From positions 157,229-221,228 of the forward strand of contig JAPJBO010000338.1 of NCBI GenBank assembly GCA_030068145.1: 64,000 nucleotides of DNA, given 5' to 3'. The position numbers were made by a program, and so were the translations under genes. Origin of the DNA: Diplonema papillatum. Taxonomy: Eukaryota > Euglenozoa > Diplonemea > Diplonemida > Diplonemidae. How positions within the stretch are numbered: position 1 is the first letter of the stretch; each line of letters begins with the position of its first letter. This document shows positions 20,855 through 31,478 of this stretch, piece by piece. The notes under the pieces are model-generated. The model was not told the DNA's origin. It was given only the letters and a program-made list of their open reading frames with translations, and did not search any database.

Positions 20855-22294
20855 TCATGCTGACTTCGTCTTCTTATTGTGGGGGAAGATGTAGGTCCAG
20901 ATGGAGAAGTTCAAGAACAGCACGAGAACAACGCCAACGTAGAAGTAGTTGAAAACCCAGCCGAACGTAAGAGCCGGGGAGCTGCTGTGGCACGGAATAT
21001 CCTTGTACGGCCACCCGAGGTAGAACCCGAGCTGTGGATAGTTGAGGTCTTGTTCAGTCTGCTGCGGACACTTGCCGCAACGGTAGACCGGAGACTTTAA
21101 AACACCGGTCCTTTCAACCTCAAATAATCAAAGTAAGGAGTCGTGCGGTACGATGGCACCAAATGAACGAATGGGTGGTCCCTAACACGTCTTCGTTGGT
21201 TGGGTTTGGGGTATGGTCGTTCGAGCGCGAACAATCAGAGGGTGCTTCAACACTCCGATTCTTACATTCGACGTGCGCACTACGTACTTGTGCGTCTGGG
21301 ATCACGTCTCACCTGAAGCGCTTCAACGGCCTACGTGACGCAGCAGCAGGGTTGCTTCACAGACACTTTTCGACAGCACGATAAAAAGCAATAGTCGGAT
21401 CGAGTTTACCGGTCATGCTGTCCGTGGTCACAGGCAGAGGATACGAATCAAAACCTAGCTTCCTATTGCTTGGCTTGTCATCGGAAGTGGATGGTACACT
21501 TCGTGAGACGAACACTGCAAGCTTTCAAAAGGAGGCAGAGAGCATACGTTGAATTGAGCGATCTGCATGATCGTGATCAATGGCTTCAGGGGGGTTCTGA
21601 TCTTGCAGAGCGTGGCAAAGTAGTAGGCGTACATGACGGTGTGCACGAAACCGTTCAAAAGAACGAAGATCCAGATACTCTCGTTCTTGGCGATGTAAAA
21701 CAAGAACAAGACCCACGGGGCACCAAGGTGGTGGAATGACTGAAGGAAAGAGACGGGCTTGCCGGCAAGAATAAGGCTCCAGCTGTCGACGTACTCGAAG
21801 AATTTGCTGTAGTAGAATGCCTTCGCGGTGAAGTTGAAGATGGGATGTTCGAACGCGAGCTCGCAGTTGTTGCTGTACAACTCGATCTCAGAAAGGGATT
21901 TCGCCATCGCAACGAAGCTAGCGAACGAGAAAATGGTCATTCCCAAGTTGTAGACCTTGAGGAAAGGGTTCAGGTACGCCTTGCGCGTGCTTTCGGGGAG
22001 CTTGGTGAGCGTCAACTTGCCGATGATGAACAAGATACTCAGGTACAAGATTTCGCTGTGCCTGTAGTTGTTGGTTCGGACTGAGCAATGTGCGGGAGAC
22101 TTCTGTTTGTGAGCATGTGACACAATATGATTGTGTTTTCGGTGGCTGGCATTTTTTTGTAGTTGTGATGGTGTTAAAAGCGATCAACAAGAAGCATACT
22201 TGATGGTGTCCGCCAGACCGTTCCAGTCCATGTTGTCCTTTACGAAGGAAGCTTTCTCCGTGCAGACATTGATGACATTTTGAATTCCGTCCAT
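20855..22294 (-). CDS. PUFA/fatty-acid elongase, copy B (three exons)
   Basis: Exons 22200-22294, 21548-22061 and 20855-21031 have exactly the same lengths and intron phases as copy A (95, 514 and 177 bases) and encode 261 residues. Splices: ATCAA|GTATGC to AACTACAG|GCACAG, and TTCAAC|GTATGC to CCACAG|CTCGGG. The ELO landmarks are intact: FTAKAFYYSKFFEYVDS, KPVSFLQSFHHLGAPW and IWIFVLLNGFVHTVMYAYY. It differs from copy A by scattered substitutions (FFEYVDS versus FIEYVDS; PWVLFLF versus PWDMFLF; SLSEIELY versus AISEIDMY). Introns are unrelated in sequence apart from the splice sites, so the duplication is old and the exons are under purifying selection. Like copy A, it is a probable ER-membrane condensing enzyme. 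Confidence 0.95.
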
Positions 22295-24177
22295 GGCGAC
22301 AGACGTTTCTTTAGTTGAGCCTTTGTTGGTATTGCTTAGATAACCGGCACTACCGCCGTTCCTCTTCACCCTCCCATGCTTGCAGTTGCGTTAGCCCCGT
22401 ACATCGAGCCTTACCAGAGGCACGCAGCACCGACGTGAAATGCGAGATAGCTACGGTAAGCGTGCAGCCGAGGGGACGCCCTACGACGGGGGGGTTGCGG
22501 CTAATGCACCGTCGTGCAGACAAATGAAAAGAAGTGATTCTTGATCCTGATTTCGCCCGAATTCAAGTGGAACTGCGTCGCATTTTCGCTATCAGTGCAT
22601 CACGCTAGACCACGGTTTAAGCGTTGGTGCTGTGCCCCGCCGTCTATCAGGAGGTGATGGACCAGCGCAAAAGTCCCGAGCCTGGCGTTTGTAGTGCGGG
22701 TCTTGGACCAAGAAAGCGCCTCTTGGAGTTGACATTGTTGAGCCTTGGCTACAAGGGTCCTGCCGCCACCCAATCCTCCGCAGGCAAGAGAGTCAAGTGC
22801 AACGCAACTCACAAACTACCAGCACCAGTGTGCTAACTAGCGATAGGACCGACGCTGGACGGCCGATGCCATCTAGCGTTGGTCCCCCACGTAAGGAGCA
22901 CCTTGCATTGAGTTCTGTAAAGTGCAAGTGCCATGAAGGCAAGCGAGCACTGCCCGGTCCTGAACGTTCAACACACAACGAGTCCAGATTCTCTCCATTC
23001 CATAATTCGGACTTCCTCGCCAATGCTGTGGCATCCACCTTCCGGGCTTTTTTTCGGGCGAACCTCTTATTGCTGTCTTACAAGCATTGCGAAGAAAAGG
23101 GAAGCGGCAGATACTTTGCGGCTAATGCTTACTGAGAGACGCGAACGGAATAGTAGCTCTACGGGCATTGGCGTCTTGTTTACTTTTCTCTCTCTTTTTC
23201 TGATCTCTACTGTCCATGCCTCAGGGAGTGAAATGCTCGTAATGCTCGGCTAACGACTCGACGCGGCAGAGAGAGAAAAAGGGGCCGCTCTAGTTATTTA
23301 CTTTTGTCTTCTCTTTTCGTACTGAAAATCCTCGGGGGACCCTGTTCAAAGCCATCGAGCTTTATCCATTAAGCCTCTGCGGACGGGGGCCTATATTTAC
23401 TATAACTTGGTGTCAGTAGTAGTTTGAACTTGTTATGCAGCAACAATCTGCGTCGCACAAGCCGCTACAGACTACCTCTTTGCACGCGTCTAGTAGTAGT
23501 ATGTGTCATCCTAATCCGGGAACACGTCAGGGAGAAGAACGGAGCAATCTTTACAAACGAACGAGTGACATAAGGTGGCCGCTTGAGCGGCGCCAATCCG
23601 AGCGCACACAGCAGCAGTGACGCGTCGACAGTATTTGCACTTCAGGATGGGGCTGCCGGCTAGCGAGTGTTGGCAGAGGGTGCAGTGGTCGGAGCAAGCT
23701 TGGTGTCAAAAAAAAACAAGAACCCGAGCTGGAGTTCGGACACTGGGCATCCCGAGAGCAAGACCCGTCGAAAAGGATCAATGTCTGCTGCTGTACAGAG
23801 ATGTGTTACGAAACCTTTCCAGGGAGCACTAGGTATTCCATTATGGAGTCGTAAAACTCTCGAGTTGTACCCCCGAGAAGGTTTTTAGCGCGCTGGACAA
23901 CTCCCTCCCCCGTCCGCAAGGGGTTAAGCATCGGGCAGCACGACTGTTTTCGGAAATCCAGGTCAGGCTAGGAGAGCGAGGCTAAAGTGAAGCTATTAGG
24001 GGAATCCATTAAAGCGACCGAGCTTCTACAGGAGCCCGGAGACGCTTGGGCGCGGGAATGCAATCACTGAGGATAAATCATAGATCGCGGGTATTTTTTC
24101 TTTTTGTTTCGTTTTTTTGTTAATTTTCTTTCGCCGTCTCGCGCAGAGAACATTATAAATTCGTGTCGCTGAACGAA
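22295..24177. other. intergenic, no gene recognised
   Basis: No open frame with recognisable motifs. The sequence is mostly unique with short T- and A-runs. Nothing suggests an RNA gene. Confidence 0.4.
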
Positions 24178-24835
24178 CCAAATGGTCCGGTTGGTGCGTG
24201 TTGGCGCCTTGCAGCGCTTGCCGGCATTTTTCGAGCGGGGCGCGCCCGCCACAGTCGTGCGGCGCATTCTCTTTCGCCGTCGCACCACAGAGGACTTTAT
24301 AAGTTGAACCCCGGGTTTCAGCCCAAAAGTCCGGTTGGTGCGTGTATTTGGCGCCTTGCAGCGCTTGCCGGCATTTTTCGAGCGGGGTGCGCCCGCCACA
24401 ATCGTGTGGTGCATTCTCTTCGCCGTCGCACCACAGAGGACTTTATAAGTTGATCCCCGGGTTTCAGCCCAAAAGTCCGGTTGGTGCGTGTATTTGGCGC
24501 CTTGCAGCGCTTGCCGGCATTTTTCGAGCGGAGTGCGCCCGCCACAATCGTGTGGTGCATTCTCTTTCGCCGTCGCACCACAGAGGACTTTATAAGTTGA
24601 TCCCCGGGTTTCAGCCCAAAAGTCCGGTTGGTGCGTGTATTTGGCGCCTTGCAGCGCTTGCTGGCATTTCTTTCGAGCGCGCCACACTCATGCGGCGCAT
24701 TCTCTTTCGCCGTCTCGCACAGAGGACTTTATAAGTTGAACCCCGGTTCAGCGAAGAGGTCCGGTTGATGCGCATTGGCTCCTTGCAGCGCTTGCTGGCA
24801 TTTCTTTCGAGCGGGGCTCCCGCCACACTCGTCTG
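24178..24835. repeat. ~147-bp tandem repeat, about 4.5 copies
   Basis: Four to five copies of a unit of 139-147 bases; the landmark GGACTTTATAAGTTGA occurs at 24292, 24438, 24585 and 24724. Each unit holds GTCCGGTTGGTGCGTG, GGCGCCTTGCAGCGCTTGCY, a TTTTTCGAGCGGGG box and GCATTCTCTTTCGCCGTC. A near-multiple of three (49 codons) leaves a 207-codon minus-strand frame with repeated QALQGAKYTHQPDFWAET. I judge it a satellite by-product, but a genuine repeat protein is not excluded. Confidence 0.9.
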
Positions 24836-24944
24836 CAATGAAAAAAAAACGGGTGCAAACCATCACAACAGCAGTGGAGCTACCGTCTGGCTCCAATACT
24901 GGGAAATTTGAAAGATAATAAGTAACCACATACCCATAGATGAA

Positions 24945-25105
24945 CGCCTACCCCTAGGCGCGTGAATTTGGTAGGCACTTCGTAGGCGCTTTTTAGACTC
25001 ATGGTAGGCGCTTCGTAGGCGCTTTTCCGCATTTTCGGCGCCTACCAACCCCAAAATCCTGTTGGTAGGCGCTTGGTAGGCGCGGTAGGCGCTTTGGGCA
25101 ATGGG
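24945..25105. repeat. GGTAGGCGCTT-rich short-repeat cluster
   Basis: At least eight occurrences of GGTAGGCGCTT or close variants (GTAGGCACTTCG, GGCGCCTACCAA) in both orientations within 160 bases. They sit directly downstream (in plus coordinates) of the 147-bp array. Inverted copies could fold into hairpins. Confidence 0.8.
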
Positions 25106-25406
25106 TGGTTCAGTAGATCTCAGGCTACTTTTTGGCTTCGGCTACTTCAAGGCCTGGGCTTAGCAGACGTGCAATCTTGAAGGAAATGAGCAGCATGGCA
25201 CGGAGTACACATGGCATCTCTTGGCAATCAATCCAGGGGGCTGCGTCCCTCCTAAAAATCCCTTATGGCCACACACCCAAGTAGCCACGCCCATGGATGA
25301 CTATGTGGGTGGCCAGAACGTCTTAACTCGACAAGTTATAAAGCACGCATATTATTGGCCTATAAATTAGAGGCTGGACACTCGACTCGAACTGCCCTGT
25401 CACTCC

Positions 25407-25525
25407 TTGTTGAACGCTTACGCCCGCCTGAAGCCAGATTTACCTGTGTTTTCGTGTGGGCAACACATTTATCGCCTTTGAGATTTCGCAACTGGCAGCC
25501 TCCTACAAAGCAGGTGCTTACACAA
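25407..25525. repeat. dispersed repeat family C, copy 1
   Basis: Matches 27088-27222 and, more distantly, 40860-41000 in the same orientation. Shared text includes TTGTTGAACGCTTACGCCCG, CAGATTTACCTGTGTTTTCG, TTTCGCAACTGGCAGCCTCC and CCTACAAAGCAGGTGCTTA. It adjoins the 3' end of the SGT1 gene. Confidence 0.85.
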
Positions 25526-25592
25526 AAAGAAAGCTCAGGCTCCGCCCAGCTGCGGGAGGGGGGCCGCGGCTCCCATATGCAGCCTCGGGCGG

Positions 25593-26465
25593 TCACTGAC
25601 TCCAGGACTTCTCCTCCATGCCCGCCGGGGGTTGGCCGTCCACTTTTTTGACGCCGACCTCGGTCCAGTTCGTGGACAGCACCGTCCCGCTGCTTTCCAC
25701 GAACGACTTGTTCATCGCCCGCCGCGTGTCTTCGTCGGCCTTCGTGTAGATGTCCTGGAACAGCTTGTTCAGCGCGTCGTTCCCTTCGGGCTTGGCGTCT
25801 TCCCCTTCCTCCGCGACAGACTCCCGCGTCCAGTCGATTTTCTTCTTGTTCGAAGTCGGGTACGCCGCAACCTTGTCGGCGTATTCCCGCGTCCCTTCCA
25901 ACTTCTGCCAGTGCTCGCCGTGCGCGTACTTTCTCAGCACGACTTCGACCTTCATGGGGCGGACTGTGTAGCTCGAGGCGTCGGCGACGATTGAGCCGAA
26001 AAGCGGCTCGGCTGTGTAAGAGTAGTCGGTGCCGTCCTTGAGTCGGATCGAGACGGAGAGGGAGCGGGGGGTGAACGACACCGTCGCGTGGTCCTTCGAG
26101 CCCGCGATCTGCTGCTTCATGTTGATGTAGAAGCAGACGGTGACGTCGGAGGCCGTTTGGATCCAGTCCCGCCGCACGTCCGGCAGCTTCGACGGCCCGA
26201 CCGGCTGCGGGGCCGCAGCCGCCGCCGGCGCGGCGTCTGCCGGCTGAGCGGACGCGGCCGGTTGGGCACCCTTCGCCTCCTTCACCTCCGATACCTCCTT
26301 CACCTCCGTCACCTCCGCTTGCTTCGCCGCTGGGGCCGCCGAGGCCGCTTTCTCCTGCAGGTGCGTGTCGCACTTTCGCTCCCACATGCGGAACTTCTTC
26401 GCCAGCGCCTCGCACGCTGCTGTGCCCCGTTCGGCCGCTTCCCGCGACGACCGGTAGTCCGACAT
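25593..26465 (-). CDS. SGT1: SGT1-like co-chaperone (CS + SGS domains)
   Basis: A 290-residue intronless ORF. Residues 97-187 form a CS (p23-like) domain starting RRDWIQTASDVTV and ending HWQKLEG. Residues 201-290 are the SGS domain: DALNKLFQDIYTKADEDTRR, then AMNKSFVESSGTVLSTNW, which is close to the diagnostic SGT1 signature. SGT1 bridges HSP90 to client proteins and SCF ubiquitin ligases or kinetochore assembly. The N-terminal TPR domain of plant, yeast and human SGT1 is absent. About 90 residues take its place: a short charged segment (RSSREAAERGTAACEALAKK), then an Ala/Pro/Glu-Val-rich linker. TPR-less SGT1 proteins are known in other lineages, so this need not be truncation. The ATG is preceded by ACGCAGG on the minus strand, a possible splice or trans-splice acceptor one base before the start. 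Confidence 0.92.
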   Translation of the reverse strand: MSDYRSSREAAERGTAACEALAKKFRMWERKCDTHLQEKAASAAPAAKQAEVTEVKEVSEVKEAKGAQPAASAQPADAAPAAAAAPQPVGPSKLPDVRRDWIQTASDVTVCFYINMKQQIAGSKDHATVSFTPRSLSVSIRLKDGTDYSYTAEPLFGSIVADASSYTVRPMKVEVVLRKYAHGEHWQKLEGTREYADKVAAYPTSNKKKIDWTRESVAEEGEDAKPEGNDALNKLFQDIYTKADEDTRRAMNKSFVESSGTVLSTNWTEVGVKKVDGQPPAGMEEKSWSQ

Positions 26466-26780
26466 CCTGCGTTCGTTTTGTGTTACGCTGGCGGCTAGGT
26501 GGGGAGTTTGGCTGGGCCGCTCATTTGGCGAAATAGCAGTGTCAAGGGAACGAACTTGAAACTGTCAGCAGGGAAAGAAGACCAATGATGGGAGACGGCG
26601 GCTGCTCCCTTGTGGGGTTACGGTCTTCAGGTCCGTAACTTTTCCTACAAACAAGACTTCGGCTCGCGAACATGTTCAAGGTTCTCTCCGCGCAGGATTC
26701 GGGTTGAGGCGAGTTGGATTTTTTTAAGCCAAAACCGTACACCCGAGTGGGAAGAAGGAAGGATACTTGGAGTTCGACCC
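26466..26780. other. upstream flank of the SGT1-like gene
   Basis: No further gene recognised. The minus-strand sequence directly upstream of the ATG is moderately pyrimidine-rich. Confidence 0.4.
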
Positions 26781-26783
26781 TGA

Positions 26784-26862
26784 CCTCAAGTCCTGGGCGT
26801 GGTTTTCAAGTGGCAATTGAACACGATCAGAGGGTCCTACTCAGGCGGTTCAGTTTCCTCAT
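26784..26862. repeat. dispersed repeat family B, copy 1
   Basis: Carries GGGTCCTACTCAGGCGGTTC and CAGTTTCCTCA preceded by CCTGGGCGTGGTTTTCA. Same-orientation relatives lie at 34932-35055, 36321-36430, 42749-42800 and 55440-55560. Confidence 0.85.
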
Positions 26863-27001
26863 AAATATATGGCGGTCCAAAGAACTCCGCCGTGCGCGCG
26901 CGATTTGTTCGGCTAGCTTTGTTCCTTTTACAAAAGAAGCTGTGCACTCAGTTGCCCCACTTGCACGCGCCACAGCATCCTGTTCTGGCTCTCCTCGACT
27001 G

Positions 27002-27222
27002 AAAATACTCGAGAGATTGCCTTGTGCTCATTTCGAAGGAGGCTAGAGGGGGAGAAAACAATACAACTACAAAGTGGGTCTTTTTTGTTGAACGCTTACG
27101 CCCGCCACTAAACCCAGATTTACCTGTGTTTCGTGTGGGCTACAGCACATTTACCTCCTTTGATTTATCGCAACTGGCAGTCTCCTCAAGCATTTCCTAC
27201 AAAGCGGGTGCTTATGCAACAA
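27002..27222. repeat. dispersed repeat family C, copy 2
   Basis: The longest well-preserved copy. It begins AAATACTCGAGAGATTGCC, continues with TTCGAAGGAGGC and TTGTTGAACGCTTACGCCCG, then CCTGTGTTTCGTGTGGGCTA, CGCAACTGGCAGTCTCCTCA and CATTTCCTACAAAGCGGGTG. Confidence 0.85.
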
Positions 27223-30200
27223 CAATTGTACAAAGGCGGCGTGCAGGGGCGGGAGATCTTCAGGAACATACTTGAAGTGCGCTTCACACTGCTTCAACAG
27301 CGCTTCGACGTCGTTGGGGTTTGCTTTGAGACGGTCCGCCTGTGGTGATGCATTGTGGGATGTGTTGCAATCTTCTTCCTTGCGCACACACAAACGCGTA
27401 CGAAAAAGAAGCATCAAGCGCGAAGACGCCGTTTTTTACCACCTTCAAGGCAAAGATCAGGATCTGGAAAGCGCTTCCTCGGCCCCTTGGCTGCTTCTGA
27501 TTTAGCTCGAACTCGGTTTCTTTTCGTAGGCACGAGACAAGTGGAACCTTGTTGGTCCTGGGAGCTTTCGGTGAGCCTCGGCCACATTGCAGAGTGACAG
27601 TGGTCACATTCGACCGGATCTGGAGACCCGTGGCCCCGGAACTCCGGCAGAGTGCTTTTGTCGAAGCCCGGTGCTTTTTAGCGTGGACGTTTGTTTGAAC
27701 CCGGGGTTTCAGAGTCTCCGTGTGGTTTTGCCTTGCAAGGATACTTTGGCAGAAATAACTTGAATGAAGCATACCATCTCGGAGACGAGACGAGCACCAG
27801 TTTCCTCGTCGGCGGTCATTTGTATGTCGGTGCTTGGGGTTTTTTGGCGAGCGGCTTTGCTGTTCGTTCTTTGGTAGAGAAACCTTTGGGTGTCTTTGTT
27901 CGGTGCGCCTTGAGGTTGGGGCCCAGTCTTCGGGAAGTCTGTCCATAGAAGTGAAACCGGGGGCATCGCCGAAGGACCCGAGGGATCGAGAGAGAGAGAG
28001 AGAGACGAGTTAGAGTGCAGGGACCATCTCTCCGGGGAGTTTCCGGTCTCCTCACTTCTCTTCATATGCTGCTACGGCGGGCGTAAGTCGCTCCGGAGGC
28101 GCGCTGCAGGTTGCGGCTCTGCTACAGTGAGTGGCGGCACCGGAGTTGGTGCTGCAGCGGGCGCTCTGGCCGGCGGGCGAGCTCGTCTCGGCGGGGGATC
28201 GCCGCCTTGTAACGCTGCGGGCCCTCTTCTTCCTCGCGACTGCGCCGCCTACGGCGGCGGCTAACACCTTGATGGGAAACTTCAGCTTCCATTGAGCGAA
28301 TGGCTACGTCCTGAGGGTACACGGCGCAGCACATCGCCCTCGCGACGAGCCCCACGGAAGGAGGTTCCTTTGCCGGCCCTCTCTTCGCCCGGTACCGCTA
28401 TCTCTGGTGCCGCTTTGTGAAGGCGGGCCTTCTTCCTACTTTTCGACCGCTCTTTCCATCACGCCTCTCCTGGAGGGTGGCGCTCTGGACGCACCGGACG
28501 GAGGAACTCAGTTCCACCCCTTTGTGCGCTCCCTTCCCGTGCGGGCCTCTTTCTTCCACCCTCTGCCCTTCTTCTTTTATGCTGGGAGTCTTTCTCAGCC
28601 TCCTGGCCTCTGCTAGTGCATGATGCTCTTGTAGTCGTACGTTCCTTCGATTTCACCGCTCTTCCCACCACCGTGGCGGGTGGTGGAAGGACTCCTTTTC
28701 CCCCCCTTTGTTGTCCTTCCCGTGCGGGCCTCTTTCTTCCACCCTCTCCTTCTTCTTGTATGCTAGGATTATTTCTCAGCCTCAGCCTCTGTTAGCGCGT
28801 GATACTCTTAGTCATCCGGACCACGGGCATCCTTTCCCTGCCTTTTCTCCGAGGAGAGCACAACAGTACAGGCATAGAGGATGCACACATGAGAGAGTTC
28901 GGCTGTTCTCGACATCTTCCCGTCTCGCGCGGCTGCACAGAAAAAGGAGGAACGGCCAGAAAACACTTTGACTGCTATCATTTGACGTCAGCGTGGCGCC
29001 AGAAGAGAACTATTTTTGGTGCCGCCGTGTGTTGACAAACCAAAAAGGTTAGGAAACCGCCCACCTCTATAGCGCTGTATTGCTGTTAGCGAATGGGTAT
29101 TGACTTCAGCGATTGAATTTGGAGGGCGGGCTTTCTTTGCTGAGAGTACTAATATGAGTTTGTTTTGTTGGATGCCAATGGAGACCAGTTGCTGAGCTGA
29201 TGGCCAGGTGCTCTAAAACCTGAGGAAATGAAACAAACGACACAGTTGTAAGGAAACCTGAAAAGGTTTTTCGTGGAAGCAGTGCCCACCCTCTGGGTGG
29301 TCAGGCTGGTCCTATGAAGACCCAACCCGAGTTGTGCACATGAACGTGAGCGAATATCATCAAGACCCCCAGCGAAAAGACGTTGCAAACGCATCGCAAT
29401 GACAGACTGTATAGATGATGAGCTGTACCTGAATAGAGCGAGCTGGAATCCCCAGAGGTCTCAAATCCTGAGAGGTCTCCAGGTGTATCGCACATGGCCA
29501 GAAATGTAAAATAAGATTCAAACATCAGAAGGTTCACTCGTTGTACAGAGTCTTTCTTTCCAAATTTCGGGACGTGCCGCTTGGTTCAGGACGAATAGAC
29601 TACATTGCTTTCTGTGGATTGGTTGACAAAAGGATATAGACAGGGCGGCCATAGCATAGTATGTCGTCTCCATCACGTGAACCCCGAGTGAACTCCGGGT
29701 TTTTAGAGGCACCGGTGGCCTTTGGCACATGGAGTATCTCTTGTTTGAAACGCGTGGATTAAAAGAGTTGCGTTTCCTGGGAATGAGATGTTCGCTGTTG
29801 GCCAAAAAAAAAAAACTCGGAGGCGCTGCCCGGTACCCAACTCGACGGGGGCAAGAGAGGGGGCCCATCTCAAGCACTTCCAGATGTGTAATCTGAAGAT
29901 CTTCTGTAGCATATCCTCTTCTCCGTGTTGTGTCCATCGGCCTGTTTATGTGTCGCTGCAGAAAATGATGAGAAGGAGCAAACCAACCGTCACTGTCCTT
30001 CGTGTTTGCCCCATTTCCATCACAGCTTGGAGCTTGAGCGATTGTGGGCACTAAGCTTGCAGACATCATTTGATTGTTCTATTATTAATACTTCTTTACT
30101 GTGGCAGTGCATTGACTTTTGCCCGTTGAAAATCCTATCGGTACGGTGGCTTTCCATAGAGTGCAATGAGGGATGTCACACATCCGTGTTGGTGAAGGGC

Positions 30201-30650
30201 ACGGCCCAAGTGGATCCTTTGTTTGGACTTGAAGTGCGGTCCGGGGTAAAGTGTCCCGTGGAGTGAATTTGACGACAAATGCTTGCTGTTGCCTCACTGT
30301 TTTTATTCGACGCTGCGGCTAACGCCTGCAACTACGATTTCCACAACAACATAAAGCGAGGTTACGCCAGCCGTATGTGCCTTTCTCGCAATCGTGAGAC
30401 CCTCACGGTTGCGGTTCGTAGTTGAATCACATTTTTGAGGACACAGCCCCATCAGACTGGTGAGTCGCGTGAATCGATGAAGACTTCGGCGCCTGCGTGT
30501 TACCGGATTCCGCCCGCAGCATATTGTGGCACCCGTCGCGTTGTGAAGTTTTTCGCCACACATTACGACAAAAGGGATCTCGCAGTCGCAGCGAGCCAAG
30601 CGGAATCAAACAGCTGCGGGAATGTCGAAACTGGGCGCTCGTCGTTTCGG
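27223..30650. other. gene-poor interval with local duplications
   Basis: I recognise no gene. A GA microsatellite precedes the dispersed GACGAGTTAGAGTGCAGGGAC motif at about 28003-28025. A diverged direct duplication of about 185 bases lies at 28500-28620 and 28695-28800 (both with CCTTCCCGTGCGGGCCTCTT, TCTTCCACCCTCT and TTTCTCAGCCTC). Other frames lack motifs. Confidence 0.45.
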
Positions 30651-30689
30651 GTTTGAAGTAGCTTGTCAGCCAAGAAAGACGTCGGGTGC

Positions 30690-31478
30690 ATGTCAAGGCC
30701 AGCAGCGCTTGTCCCACTCACTTCTGCCGCTTGAGCTGCTTGAGCTGCAAGGCATGCTGGGAGTTCATTGAACTGCTTGTAGTCACTCGCCGCCGAATAC
30801 TCCATTGCCTTGCAACTCTTTCGGGTTTGAGTTGTAGGTTGGCCCGAGAAGGCTTGCGGACCATGTCGGAAAGTCGGCGAGCCTGACTTCGATTTTGCAC
30901 GCCTTGCGCTATTCGACGAGCTTGAACTCAAGCTTCTCGATCCTTTGAAGCCTGCATTCGCCTCGTCCCGCTTCAGCTGCTTTGAGCTGCGTTGTGTTAG
31001 CAGTTACTTACAGTCACTCGCCGCGGACTTCTTTCTTGCGCCTTGCGGCGCTCTTCGACTCGGGTTTGAGTTGTCGGATGGTCCGAGCAAGGCTTCGGGT
31101 GCGTCTGAGCGGCTTCGTATCAGCGGCATCGTATCAGCGGCTTCCAGCAGGCCCGCGTTCGCCTCGTCCCGCTCGTCGCACGAGGCACGCTTCTGCTGCT
31201 GGAGCTGCTTCAGCTGCTCGAATTGCTGCTTGTTTGTGGCCTTCGCCGCGGACTTCTTTCTTGCGTCTTGCGGCGCTCTTCGACTCGGGTTTGAGTTGTC
31301 GGATGGTGCAAGGCTTCGGGTGCGTATCAGCGGCTTCGTATCAGCGGCTTCGTAGTTGTCGGATGGTCCGAGCACGGCTTCGTATCAGCGGCTTCGTAGT
31401 TGTCGGATGGTCCGAGCACGGCTTCGTATCAGGCTTCGTATCAGCGGCTTCGTATCAGCGGCTTCCGGCGTTTCTAGC
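30690..31478 (-). pseudogene. degenerate tandem copies of the coiled-coil gene 3' end
   Basis: On the minus strand this stretch repeats and scrambles the tail of the neighbouring coiled-coil gene. EQLKQLQQQKRASCDERDEA and NAGLL recur at about 31140-31240. Between copies come variants of GPSDNSNPSRRAPQ and ARKKSAA. A short unit encoding EAADTKPLIRSR (plus strand CGTATCAGCGGCTTCG) is repeated many times from 31100 to 31470. There is no continuous frame with the intact gene, so these are probably decayed duplications. Alternative 3' exons are a less likely reading. Confidence 0.65.

Noticed and set aside
24064-24687. Repeat protein encoded by the 147-bp array
   Set aside because: Not accepted as a gene because the frame merely follows the near-147-base period, and the flanks contain no further exons I can identify. 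It is kept only as a finding.
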